From Gemella haemolysans ATCC 10379 (lineage in GTDB: Bacteria; Bacillota; Bacilli; Staphylococcales; Gemellaceae), in assembly GCF_000173915.1 (NCBI RefSeq), contig NZ_ACDZ02000006.1, forward strand, positions 1 through 64,000: a stretch of 64,000 nt of DNA, given 5' to 3'. The position numbers were made by a program, and so were the translations under genes. A model generated the notes under the pieces. The model saw only the letters and a program-made list of their open reading frames with translations, did no database searches and was not told the DNA's origin. Within the stretch, counting starts at the first letter, position 1. The number at the start of each line of letters is the position of its first letter. This document shows positions 24,901 through 32,824 of this stretch, piece after piece.

Positions 24901-26982
24901 GAAAAAAATAAATTAAAATCAGATGCAGATTCATTAGTAAAAGTAGATACAACTGGAAAAACAGCAGATAGTATTAAAGCATATGAATCAGAATTTGAAA
25001 AATTAAAAGCACAATTAGAAGCTGCCAAAACAGAAGCTGCCGCAGTATTAGCAAAAGGTAATAATGCAACAAAAGCAGAAGTTCAAGCAGCTCAAGCAAA
25101 AGTAGATGCAGCGAAAACAGCTTTAGATAAAGCAGCAGAATCATTGAAAGATCTTGACAGAGATGCTGCTAAAAAAGAAATAGAAGCTGCTGCTAAAAAA
25201 GCGACGGATGCTATTGAATCTAGCACAAGCTTAACTCCAGAACAAAAGACGGAAGAAAAAGCGAAAGTAGCTAAAGAAGCAAAAGATGCAATAGATGCTA
25301 TCGATAAAGCAACCACTGAAGAGGGTATAAACTCTGCAAAAGAAAATGGAAAACTAGCTATCGAAAAAGAAGCAGCAATAACAGCAATCAAAGCAGAAAA
25401 AGCAGCGAAAGAGCAAGAAATCGATAATAATACTAAGTTATCTGATGAAGAAAAAGCTGCAGCAAAAGCAGAGGTAGCCAAAGCAGCTACTGAAGCAGTA
25501 GAAGCTATTACAAAAGCAGATACTAAAGATGTAGTAGAAGCAGCCAAAACAAAAGGAGAGGCAGCTATTAAGGCAGTAAATCCGATAGGAAAAGAAAAAG
25601 CACTAGACGCGGTTCAAAAAGCAGCAGAAGAAAAAATTGTAGAAATTGATAAGAATGACAAATTATCAGCAGAAGAAAAAGCTGAAGCAAAAGCAGAAGT
25701 AGCCAAAGCAGCAATCAAAGCAGTGACTGCAATTCAAGAAGCAAAAGACCAAGCAACGGTGAATACAGCAGAAGAGACAGGAGTAAAAGCAATTAAAGCA
25801 GTAACTCCAGTAGGAAAAGCAAAAGCATTGGATGCGATTCAAAAAGCAACAGAAGAAAAAATTGCAGAAATCGATAAGAATGATAAATTATCAGCAGAAG
25901 AAAAAGCTAAAGCAAAAGCAGAAGTAGCAAAAGCAGCTACTGAAGCAGTAGAAGCAATCCAAAAAGCAGAAACACAAGATGCAGTAGATGCAGCTCAAGC
26001 AAAAGGAGAAACAGCTATTAAAGCAGTAAATCCAATTGGAAAAGCATTAAATGGACAACCAACAAATAAAGATGCCTTAACAAAAGCTACAACAACAGAA
26101 GCAGAGGCAATAAAAGGAAGTCCAGCATACTACAATGCAGATGAAACTAAGAAAGCAACATATGATAAAGCATTAGAAGAAGCTAAGAAAGTACTAGCAA
26201 AAGCAAATGCAACACAAGCAGAAGTAGATGCAGCATTAAAAGCGTTAGAAGAAGCGAAAGCAGCATTAAATGGACAACCAACAAATAAAGATGCCTTAAC
26301 AAAAGCTACAACAACAGAAGCAGAGGCAACAAAAGGAAGTCCAGCATACTACAATGCAGAAGAAGCTAAGAAAGCAGCATACGATAAAGCATTAGAAGAA
26401 GCTAAGAAAGTACTAGCAAAAGCAAATGCAACGCAAGCGGAAGTAGATGCAGCATTAAAAGCGTTAGAAGAAGCGAGAGCAGCATTAAATGGAGTAGAAA
26501 CTTACAAAATTAATCCAACGATTAATGAAGTTGAAGAGTTTGATTTATCAAAACTATTAGTTAAAGGAATTGTTGTTGTTAAAAAAGGACAAGATTTGAC
26601 AGAAAAAGACATTAGATCTAAGTTAAACTTACCTGATGGAGTGGATATAGTTGAAATCGAGTATCCAAATACTAATACTTTAGGTAAAAAAGTTGCGAAA
26701 GTTACATTTAGAGGAAACGATGGTAATTTATTTACTATTGAAGTACCAATAGAAGTAGTTGAAAATACAACTAATACTGATGAAACAAATAACAATAGAT
26801 ATTCAGAAGGAAGAGTTCTAGTAAATAAAAATACAGAGCAAACTAATAAAGAAGGATTAAAAGCTTCTAAAAATATGCTACCAAATACAGGGACAACTGA
26901 AACTAATACTGGATTAGCAGGATTAGGATTAGGAATCTTAGGAGCGTTACTTGCTGCAACAAAACGTCGTAAAGAAAAATAA
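21961..26982 (+). CDS. YSIRK/LPxTG surface protein with FIVAR-like and DUF1542 repeats
   Basis: The ATG at 21961 (AAAAGGAG upstream) gives 1673 residues. Order: YSIRK-type signal peptide (RYSIRKASFGATSVAVAAF); an N-terminal segment; a non-repetitive globular domain about 230-560, of the type found at the N terminus of staphylococcal Ebh-like proteins; five FIVAR-like helical units from about 624; four DUF1542 units of about 75 residues (1065-1363; AEEKAxAKAEVAKAA is shared); two near-identical FIVAR-like units beginning LNGQPTNKDAL; one Rib-like beta domain; and the sorting signal LPNTG at 1640-1644 with hydrophobic segment and KRRKEK tail. Sortase A would anchor it to the wall. Such rod proteins present an adhesive tip. 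The binding partner cannot be read from the sequence. Confidence 0.9.
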   Translation: MKNKLSKNIVDTYNPEKITRYSIRKASFGATSVAVAAFFMYLGQGTAAASDTNIQDQVNQITSIDENKNNSTENTEEKTSKETVVKSETNTLDKTKLSSLIAEIESKIVSGAYDSKTEDSVSKLKVELGTVKTILESAKTQEELARAYNKLVTATTQLKTKPEEKKEAPAVDTTNGQPTVGKKATNTEKSTESNSIANSGSKDERNGKALNTNNPFRTDAATTDIDPAANQTYTAPAADADLNTLVKTLLALDPTVENNTRLSQNMDSLGDSKEVAKGTVKEITEFGGWTAVDGGVFAIARRTEEGVYPLETINSTLDDTVWLQEQAFDRDTEYTLLLSKSRTRSNRNEVVYDNSTYKPTGEGGGITKNLVRYKGIEKTFTAYSTKEGSDVIVKFKPGYVGDSEGSKANYKVQVYSITGNQESLVYETTFDPSRNINDGKQIVTAAKDGTNKAKIKISDAGKGGVRFDPNTGVDNTERPNFIGKREAEKLMAQPGNKPNGTAGTFTSKPIALPQGADHYKVRISLADQNRTGMSYQAWDDKYSVPVTGDDFSIAQDTSNVARNLLQRIYDKLKATESADKNGKTSQTIQDYEAELEKVKTLLANPAARTPNFKQALQDLLAKQLGLKTDKTGLTNSKAELDALVNEDPTPGKTTDTAKAYNVAKEAAKTEIAAALTVINDENATPEQVSAALEKVNAQKTALQQAKDGLIVAATAEEKAKLKSDADSLVKADTTGKTPNSIEAYNTKYEAIKAQLEAAKTEAAAVLAKENNASKAEVQAAQTKVDAAKAELTKAAELLVNKADKTELTNAKEALNTLVTETDPTTGKTADSAKVYNDAKTAAQEAIKQAETVINDENATPEQVTEALNKVNEKKSALEVAKQALVAAATAEEKAKLKADADLLTKADETGKTPDSIAAYERKYEELKAQLEAAKTEAAAVLAKGNNATKEEVKAAQAKVDAVKTELENAKNLLVEAATTEEKNKLKSDADSLVKVDTTGKTADSIKAYESEFEKLKAQLEAAKTEAAAVLAKGNNATKAEVQAAQAKVDAAKTALDKAAESLKDLDRDAAKKEIEAAAKKATDAIESSTSLTPEQKTEEKAKVAKEAKDAIDAIDKATTEEGINSAKENGKLAIEKEAAITAIKAEKAAKEQEIDNNTKLSDEEKAAAKAEVAKAATEAVEAITKADTKDVVEAAKTKGEAAIKAVNPIGKEKALDAVQKAAEEKIVEIDKNDKLSAEEKAEAKAEVAKAAIKAVTAIQEAKDQATVNTAEETGVKAIKAVTPVGKAKALDAIQKATEEKIAEIDKNDKLSAEEKAKAKAEVAKAATEAVEAIQKAETQDAVDAAQAKGETAIKAVNPIGKALNGQPTNKDALTKATTTEAEAIKGSPAYYNADETKKATYDKALEEAKKVLAKANATQAEVDAALKALEEAKAALNGQPTNKDALTKATTTEAEATKGSPAYYNAEEAKKAAYDKALEEAKKVLAKANATQAEVDAALKALEEARAALNGVETYKINPTINEVEEFDLSKLLVKGIVVVKKGQDLTEKDIRSKLNLPDGVDIVEIEYPNTNTLGKKVAKVTFRGNDGNLFTIEVPIEVVENTTNTDETNNNRYSEGRVLVNKNTEQTNKEGLKASKNMLPNTGTTETNTGLAGLGLGILGALLAATKRRKEK

Positions 26983-26995
26983 AATATCAATATTA

Positions 26996-27033
26996 GAAAT
27001 TCTAGGTATCAATAACCTAGAGTTTCTTTTTTT
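26996..27033 (+). terminator. Terminator of the surface protein gene
   Basis: GAAATTCTAGGT pairs with ACCTAGAGTTTC (one mismatch) around ATCAATA, followed by T7. Confidence 0.75.
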
Positions 27034-27131
27034 ATGTAGCTTTGTAAGTGAGGATTATTTTTAAGAACGTTATGTCTAAGTGAATAATATAAGTTTGAGA
27101 GACTTTTAGGAAATATTAGATCTGATAAAAA

Positions 27132-27178
27132 TAAAAAAATATCGACTAAAACAAGATTGTTTTAGTCGATTATTTTTT
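27132..27178. terminator. Bidirectional terminator
   Basis: ATCGACTAAAACA at 27141-27153 pairs perfectly with TGTTTTAGTCGAT at 27158-27170. A run of A precedes it and a run of T follows, so it can stop transcripts from both sides; it serves mainly the minus-strand phosphodiesterase. Confidence 0.8.
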
Positions 27179-28940
27179 ATCTAAAATTAACAAGCCTTAA
27201 TATTTTATCAAAATATGAATAATGATTTTCTAAAATGTCTTTCTCTTCTTTAACAAGTTCAGGTTCATCGGTAATAATACCATCTGCGGGACTCTGTAAA
27301 TATTTAGTGATTAAAGCTGGATTGTTTATAGTCCATACAAAAACGTGTTTATTTTCTTTTCTAGCTTGCTCCACTAGATGATCTCTATAAGAGAAGTCTT
27401 CTATTACAAAAAAGTCAACGTTACTATGATGAAAATTTCCGAATTGAAGAGGAATAACATAACCTGTTTCCAAGTTTGGTACTTTTGTTTCTAGTTCTTC
27501 CATAACTTTAGAGTTTAGTGACATAAACTTATAATTTTCAAGTTTTAATCTCTTAACTTCATCAATTAATATGTCGATATAATTAGGTGGTTCTGCTCCA
27601 TGAGGTTTAAGTTCGATTACAAGATTCATATTTAATTCTTTCGCTTTATTTACAAATTCTTCTAACGATGGAATTTTACTAGAAAAATCACCTTGTTTAA
27701 TTGTTAAACCTACTACTTCATCAAAATTCATATCTTGAACACGTTTATTCAATCCTACAAGTCTTTTCAAATTGAAATCATGCATTACTACAAATTTATT
27801 GTCTTTTGTTAGAATAATATCAAATTCAACGTAATCGGCACCAACTTCAGCTGCCCCTTCAAGTGCTTCAATTGAATTCTCTACACCTTTAGCAACATAT
27901 CCACGGTGAGCAATAGTCTTAATATTTTTATTAACTCCATTTCCATATATATTAAAACCATTTATAAGAACCGCAACAACTATAATTACTGTGGTAAATG
28001 TTACTACCAGCCTTGATTTTTTCTTATTTTCATTAAGATTATTAACAAGTTTTTCGGATATTTCATTATGATCTATTAGAACAGTTATTAATGAAGTTAT
28101 AACCGTTATTTTAGAAATTACACCTAAAAAGAAGATAATTCCACTTACCGAAGAGAAAAATAGTGTCTGTATAATTGGATTATTACCGTCATTATCAAAA
28201 TAGATACAAATGTATGTAATTACACCAGTTAAAACTGCGGCAATTAATAAATATATTATTTCAAATAATAGTATAGTGAAGACAAGTTTTCTTTTGCCAG
28301 TTTTTGTAAGTTCCCAACTTCTTTTAATACTATCTAGTATATTTTCATCTCCAACAGCAGTTAGTGGAAGGGTGAAGATTAGTCTAAGATTCAGATAAGC
28401 AAAAACTATCATAATTAAGCCCCATATAATAAGCCCACTGTTAGTCTTCATAATCTCACTACTTATAAATTTTGGTATAAATAAATTCTTTGCAAGAACA
28501 GATTTTACCCCAAGATTTATCGTAGGTATGGTTATTAAAAAGTAGAATATAAAAAATAAGGTTTGAAACCCTGCAAGATTCTTTGTCTTATTCCACGCAT
28601 TATCTAATATACTTCGAAAAGAGTATTGCTTTTCTGTTAATTGACCGTAAATGGTAAAGGTCAATATAGAAAACTCAATAAACATAAAAAATGCTACAAT
28701 TAGAACTAGTAAGTTCAAAATCACAAAACTATAGGGATTAGTAAGGATATGTAGAATATTGTTTTTATCTAAATGTTCTTCACCTGCAAGTGTAAGAGCA
28801 AGTTGAAAAATTCTAGAAATAATCCATAAACCACAAATAAGCATTAGTTGAATAATTGCGGCAATAGATATATATGTAAATTTATAACGATTTATATTTT
28901 TTAGTACATTGGAAAATAAATTATAAATCTTAAAATCCAT
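27177..28940 (-). CDS. Membrane glycerophosphodiester phosphodiesterase
   Basis: The 587-residue protein has an N-terminal region of about 330 residues with multiple membrane segments (GDPD membrane domain) and a C-terminal GDPD catalytic domain. The latter starts TIAHRGYVAKGVENSIEAL and continues GADYVEFDI, VVMHD (acid-base His) and NLVIELKPH, ending with FVWTINNPALITKYL. The enzymes hydrolyse glycerophosphodiesters to glycerol 3-phosphate plus alcohol. With the membrane domain, lipoteichoic acid or lipid-derived substrates are likely. It is single and convergent with the surface protein gene. All active-site motifs look intact. Confidence 0.88.
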   Translation of the reverse strand: MDFKIYNLFSNVLKNINRYKFTYISIAAIIQLMLICGLWIISRIFQLALTLAGEEHLDKNNILHILTNPYSFVILNLLVLIVAFFMFIEFSILTFTIYGQLTEKQYSFRSILDNAWNKTKNLAGFQTLFFIFYFLITIPTINLGVKSVLAKNLFIPKFISSEIMKTNSGLIIWGLIMIVFAYLNLRLIFTLPLTAVGDENILDSIKRSWELTKTGKRKLVFTILLFEIIYLLIAAVLTGVITYICIYFDNDGNNPIIQTLFFSSVSGIIFFLGVISKITVITSLITVLIDHNEISEKLVNNLNENKKKSRLVVTFTTVIIVVAVLINGFNIYGNGVNKNIKTIAHRGYVAKGVENSIEALEGAAEVGADYVEFDIILTKDNKFVVMHDFNLKRLVGLNKRVQDMNFDEVVGLTIKQGDFSSKIPSLEEFVNKAKELNMNLVIELKPHGAEPPNYIDILIDEVKRLKLENYKFMSLNSKVMEELETKVPNLETGYVIPLQFGNFHHSNVDFFVIEDFSYRDHLVEQARKENKHVFVWTINNPALITKYLQSPADGIITDEPELVKEEKDILENHYSYFDKILRLVNFR

Positions 28941-29033
28941 GACGGCCTCACTTTATATAGTATTTTATGCTATTTGATTATATCAAAATTACTATTTTCA
29001 AGCAAGAAATAGAAGTGTTAAAAAATAGATATG

Positions 29034-29096
29034 GTAACGTTACTTTTCTTCTTGACATTTATATGGTAAGAGGTGTAGAATAAAAAGTAACGTTAC
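29034..29096 (+). promoter_or_regulatory. scrBK promoter flanked by two identical palindromic operators
   Basis: TTGACA at 29052-29057 and TAGAAT at 29076-29081 (18-base spacer) form the promoter. The perfect palindrome GTAACGTTAC occurs at 29034-29043, just upstream of -35, and at 29087-29096, just downstream of -10, 53 bases apart. The form is that of LacI/GalR-family (ScrR-type) operators, and the left one partly fits a CcpA cre site. Simultaneous binding would loop out or cover the promoter. Confidence 0.75.
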
Positions 29097-29152
29097 TATT
29101 CTTGTTTGGTAATTGTTAAATGTCATTATATAAACGAAGAAGGAGCTTGTAA

Positions 29153-30463
29153 ATGCTAGCTAATAATTGGAAACAAAATCTTCATTTAGAACCTATTAAA
29201 GGATGGCTAAATGATCCTAACGGATTAGCTTATTTTAATGGTAAGTATCATATTTTTCACCAATATTCATTTGAAGTTAATGGTGGGCTAAAATTATGGT
29301 ACTACTATACTAGTAGTGATTTAAAAAATTATGAAGATCGTGGCGTTTTCTTAACACCAACTATTGAAGAAGAAACTCATGGTGTGTATTCAGGAAGTGC
29401 CAATATAGAAGATGGAAAATTAGTCTTCTATTACACAGGAAATGTGAAATATCAAGGAGATTATGACTACGTTCATGCTGGTCGCGGTCATAATACCATA
29501 TCTTTTGAAACGGAAGATGGAATTAATTTTACTGAGAAAAAATGTCTATTAACAACAGATGATTATCCTAATATGTCAAATCATGTTAGGGACCCAAAGA
29601 TATTTGAAAAAAATGGAAAAAAATATCTAGTGCTAGGTGCTAGAGATAGTAATGATTATGGATGTTTATTAGTATACGTTAAAGATACTCTTAAACCGTA
29701 TAAAACTATTTATTCACAAAAAAATCTAGGCTTTATGTGGGAATGTCCTGATTATTTTGAAGTAGATGGAAAAGAAATATTTATGTTCTCACCTCAAGGT
29801 ATTACAAGAATGTACCCATATTATGAAAATATGTATCAAATTGGATATTCTGTAGTTGAAGATGGAATTGAGAATGTTGATAAACTAGATAACTTCACAC
29901 TATTAGATTATGGACATGATTTTTATGCATCACAAACATTTCTAGATGAGGATAATAATCGTGTACTAATCGGTTGGATGTATGTGCCGGATAGTAGTTA
30001 TACAAATCCGACTACAAAGTTTGGATATCAAAACTGTTTAACTGTACCTCGTGTAGTAAATTTCAAGGACGGTAAAGTTAGACAAACATTACATAAATCG
30101 GTAAAAGATTTATTAGGTAAGGATATTAAAACTAATCACTTTAATAAGAATACATGGTATTATAAACAAGAACATGGAGAAAGTTTTAAGATCAGTGTAG
30201 CTGATTTTAAAGTTAGCTATGAAAATAAAGAATTAAAGATTTCTTTTGGTATTAGTGGTTACGGAAGAAATGATAGAAAATATAAATTGGATTTAGAAGA
30301 TGTAGAAATAGTATTTGATAGTTCATCAATCGAATTATTCGCTAATGGTGGGTCATTTACAATTTCGACAAGATTCTATCCAGAAAATCACGATGTAAAA
30401 ATATTAGCTACTAATTATGTAGCAAAAGAACTTGGAGCAATCGAAATTAGAGAGGAGAACTAA
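29153..30463 (+). CDS. scrB: Sucrose-6-phosphate hydrolase / glycoside hydrolase family 32
   Basis: The 436-residue protein carries the GH32 hallmarks: nucleophile motif WLNDPNG (D21), HVRDPKIF (transition-state Asp) and MWECPDYF (acid-base Glu), followed by the beta-sandwich module. Family members split sucrose 6-phosphate or fructans. The partner fructokinase one base downstream supports sucrose phosphate cleavage to glucose 6-phosphate and fructose. There is no signal peptide, so it is cytoplasmic. Start preceded by GAAGGAGC. No sucrose PTS permease or ScrR gene is in the window. Regulation is by the operators at 29034-29096. Confidence 0.88.
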   Translation: MLANNWKQNLHLEPIKGWLNDPNGLAYFNGKYHIFHQYSFEVNGGLKLWYYYTSSDLKNYEDRGVFLTPTIEEETHGVYSGSANIEDGKLVFYYTGNVKYQGDYDYVHAGRGHNTISFETEDGINFTEKKCLLTTDDYPNMSNHVRDPKIFEKNGKKYLVLGARDSNDYGCLLVYVKDTLKPYKTIYSQKNLGFMWECPDYFEVDGKEIFMFSPQGITRMYPYYENMYQIGYSVVEDGIENVDKLDNFTLLDYGHDFYASQTFLDEDNNRVLIGWMYVPDSSYTNPTTKFGYQNCLTVPRVVNFKDGKVRQTLHKSVKDLLGKDIKTNHFNKNTWYYKQEHGESFKISVADFKVSYENKELKISFGISGYGRNDRKYKLDLEDVEIVFDSSSIELFANGGSFTISTRFYPENHDVKILATNYVAKELGAIEIREEN

Positions 30464-30464
30464 A

Positions 30465-31403
30465 ATGGCAGTTTTATGCATAGGAGAAATGCTAATTGAC
30501 TTTATCGGAGAAGGAGTAGGAACTATCGATAAAGTAAAATCATTTAAAAAAGAGGCTGGAGGCTGTGTAGCCAATGTTGCGTGTGTAGCGCAAAAACTAG
30601 GTCATAAGAGTTATTTATTGACATCATTAGGACAAGATGGTTTTGGTGATTTCCTAGAAAATACGTTAAAAAATGAAAATGTAGACTGTAAATATGTAAG
30701 CCGTAAAGCTGACAGTTTCACACCATTAGCATTTGTTTCTTTAGATGAAACTGGAGACCGTTCATTTAGTTTTTACTTTAAAGGTTCTTCAACATTAAGT
30801 ATTAGTAAAGAAGATGTTGAGAAAGTAGATTTATCAGAAATTGAAGCAATTCACTTTGCAAGTATCGCAATTCAAGAAGAATCAAAAGCCAGCCATCATT
30901 TATTACTGAAAAAAGCTAAAGAATTAGGAGTGTTAATTTCTTTTGATGTTAACTTACGATTCAATCTTTGGGATGATCACAAAGTATACCTTGAAACTAT
31001 TAAAGAATTCTTACCTTATGTTGATGTAATAAAAGTTGCTGATAATGAATTAGAATTCATAACAGGAACTACTAATATCGAAGAAGCATTAAAAAAAGAT
31101 TTCAGCCACATGAAAGTTGTTCTTTATACTAAAGGGGAACATGGGGCAGAAGTTTACTATCAAAATCATAAAGTAGTAACTGAAATACCTGATATAAAAG
31201 CTGTTGATACAACAGGGGCAGGGGATGCTTTCGCTGGTTCATTCTTATCTAAATTATTAAATCAAAAAGACATTAATAATATTACAGAAGAAGAATTAGC
31301 TCAAATGGCAACTTTTGCGACAAACTATGCTAGTTTAACAACTACAAAAATAGGTGCAATTTCAAGTTACTTAACAGAAGAAGAATATAATAGTTTAATA
31401 TAA
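30465..31403 (+). CDS. scrK: Fructokinase (PfkB family)
   Basis: The 312-residue protein has the PfkB ribokinase-fold signatures: GGCVANVACVAQKLG near the N terminus and the catalytic DTTGAGDAFAGSF near the C terminus with the catalytic Asp. Fructose phosphorylation is inferred from the neighbouring scrB. The ATG at 30465, one base after the scrB stop and preceded by GAGGAG within scrB, is preferred over an in-frame TTG inside scrB. Cytoplasmic. Confidence 0.85.
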   Translation: MAVLCIGEMLIDFIGEGVGTIDKVKSFKKEAGGCVANVACVAQKLGHKSYLLTSLGQDGFGDFLENTLKNENVDCKYVSRKADSFTPLAFVSLDETGDRSFSFYFKGSSTLSISKEDVEKVDLSEIEAIHFASIAIQEESKASHHLLLKKAKELGVLISFDVNLRFNLWDDHKVYLETIKEFLPYVDVIKVADNELEFITGTTNIEEALKKDFSHMKVVLYTKGEHGAEVYYQNHKVVTEIPDIKAVDTTGAGDAFAGSFLSKLLNQKDINNITEEELAQMATFATNYASLTTTKIGAISSYLTEEEYNSLI

Positions 31404-31590
31404 TTATAAAGGGATTTACCTGAAAGTTCTTTAAAAAAGTTTGTATAAAAGCTTAAAGATGAAGTGGTTTGTTGATAACTAAATTCGTTTTATAAAAGCT
31501 ATTTAGGTATCTAATAAACTTTGAGGGAGTGACTCAACAAAATTGATTTCTCTGAAATCATGAGTTTTGAGTCACTCCTTTATTTTTGTA
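31404..31590. repeat. Intergenic repeat element copy 1 with terminator-like hairpin
   Basis: About 170 bases that resemble 52199-52376. Shared blocks include GTGGTTTGTTGATA, TAGGTATCTAATAAACTTTGAGG and a long hairpin, GGAGTGACTCAA to TTGAGTCACTCC (31526-31577), followed by a T-rich run. It lies after scrK and probably ends the transcript. The rest of the gap to 31697 shows nothing else. Confidence 0.7.
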
Positions 31591-31696
31591 ATCTTTTTTA
31601 TTTTAAAGTAAGCTCTACTTAATAAGATTAAATTGTAATATAGATTTTTTTAATAATAACAGAATAATTTGTTATTATATTATTATTTAATTGCAG

Positions 31697-31725
31697 TTGA
31701 TATTGAAAAAAATTTTTGTTATACT
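31697..31725 (+). promoter_or_regulatory. Probable promoter of the lipoprotein at 31794
   Basis: TTGATA, 17-base spacer, TATACT, 69 bases before the start codon. Confidence 0.5.
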
Positions 31726-31793
31726 ACAAGTGATAATATTGAGTAAGAGTAAAGGTTTTACATGTTGTCATATCAATAAAGGGAGAGTTTGTT

Positions 31794-32741
31794 ATGAAAA
31801 ATTTTATGAGAATACTGTATATTGTTATTGCTGTTATAGTAATGGCTGGGTGTAGTGAGAAAAATACTAAAGAAGATTATGATATTTCAATAATATCAAA
31901 GAATAAAGTATCACTTTTTAAACTGGAAAATGATTCTATAAAGTTACATAAAGAGATAAAAAGAAGTGAAGATTATGGCTTTTTAAAAGAAGATAATTCT
32001 GAGCCGTATACATTCACACACTATAAAAATAAAATATATGCTACAACTTTATTTGCTAATAGTTTTAATATAATAGAATATGATGAAAATTTTAAAGAGA
32101 TAAATAAAAAGGAGATTAAAAAAGAGGGGGTTAATGTTATAAATGATATTCAAGTTTACAAAGATAATATATATATTCTTGGCGGAAATATAGATAAAAA
32201 TAATCAATTAAGAAATTTGATATGGAAGTTTGATATGAGTTACAAACTTATGGAAGAAATAGATTTAAATTATAGCCAAGGAGCATACATGAGATTTTAT
32301 ATAAAAGATGATGTTATTTATTTAACTCAAAACTCTCAAGGCTTAACAGGTAAAAATGAACCAAAAGGTAGTAATAAATTATTAAAATATGATTTGAATA
32401 CAAAAAATAATGAGTTGATAACTTTAAACTATGCTTATCCTCTAAATATTTATCCAGATGGGGATAATCTAATAGTAGAGCATTATAGTTTATATGTTCC
32501 TAATTATACATGGACTATTTTAGATACAAAAAATAATATACAAAAAATTATTTATTTTAATGATAGACCTAAAAATGAAGATAACCCCCCGTTTTTCAAT
32601 CAAGATAAAATGAATTATTACTTCTTATTCTATGATAAACTGTATATTTATGATAAAAAAACACTAGAAGAGAAGGTTTATAATTTATCTGATTTTAATA
32701 TAACGGATGCATATATATCAGTTATTAAAAATGATGAATAA
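31794..32741 (+). CDS. Lipoprotein of unknown function
   Basis: The 315-residue protein has an N-terminal lipoprotein signal with lipobox VMAGC (Cys20). The remainder is rich in Lys, Asn and Tyr with repeated strand patterns (KIYATTLFANSFNIIEYDEN, NIYILGGNIDKN, VIYLTQNSQG) that suggest a beta-propeller-like fold. I do not recognise a family. It is followed by an unrelated methyltransferase gene after 80 bases. Start preceded by AAGGGAGAG. Confidence 0.7.
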   Translation: MKNFMRILYIVIAVIVMAGCSEKNTKEDYDISIISKNKVSLFKLENDSIKLHKEIKRSEDYGFLKEDNSEPYTFTHYKNKIYATTLFANSFNIIEYDENFKEINKKEIKKEGVNVINDIQVYKDNIYILGGNIDKNNQLRNLIWKFDMSYKLMEEIDLNYSQGAYMRFYIKDDVIYLTQNSQGLTGKNEPKGSNKLLKYDLNTKNNELITLNYAYPLNIYPDGDNLIVEHYSLYVPNYTWTILDTKNNIQKIIYFNDRPKNEDNPPFFNQDKMNYYFLFYDKLYIYDKKTLEEKVYNLSDFNITDAYISVIKNDE

Positions 32742-32824
32742 TGTGTTGATATAGCAAGAAAATTTATCAAAATCATAATATAGAATATTAGAAACAAGTT
32801 AAGATGTCAAAGGTGAACAAAATT

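Noticed and set aside
24300-25547. Long minus-strand open frames opposite the surface protein repeats
   Set aside because: They are by-products of the biased, repetitive Ala/Lys/Glu codons of the plus-strand gene, have Ser/Ala-rich nonsense composition and no ribosome binding sites.
22500-26500. CRISPR-like array from repeated sequence
   Set aside because: The repeats are in-frame protein repeats of a surface protein with no regular spacers and no cas genes nearby.
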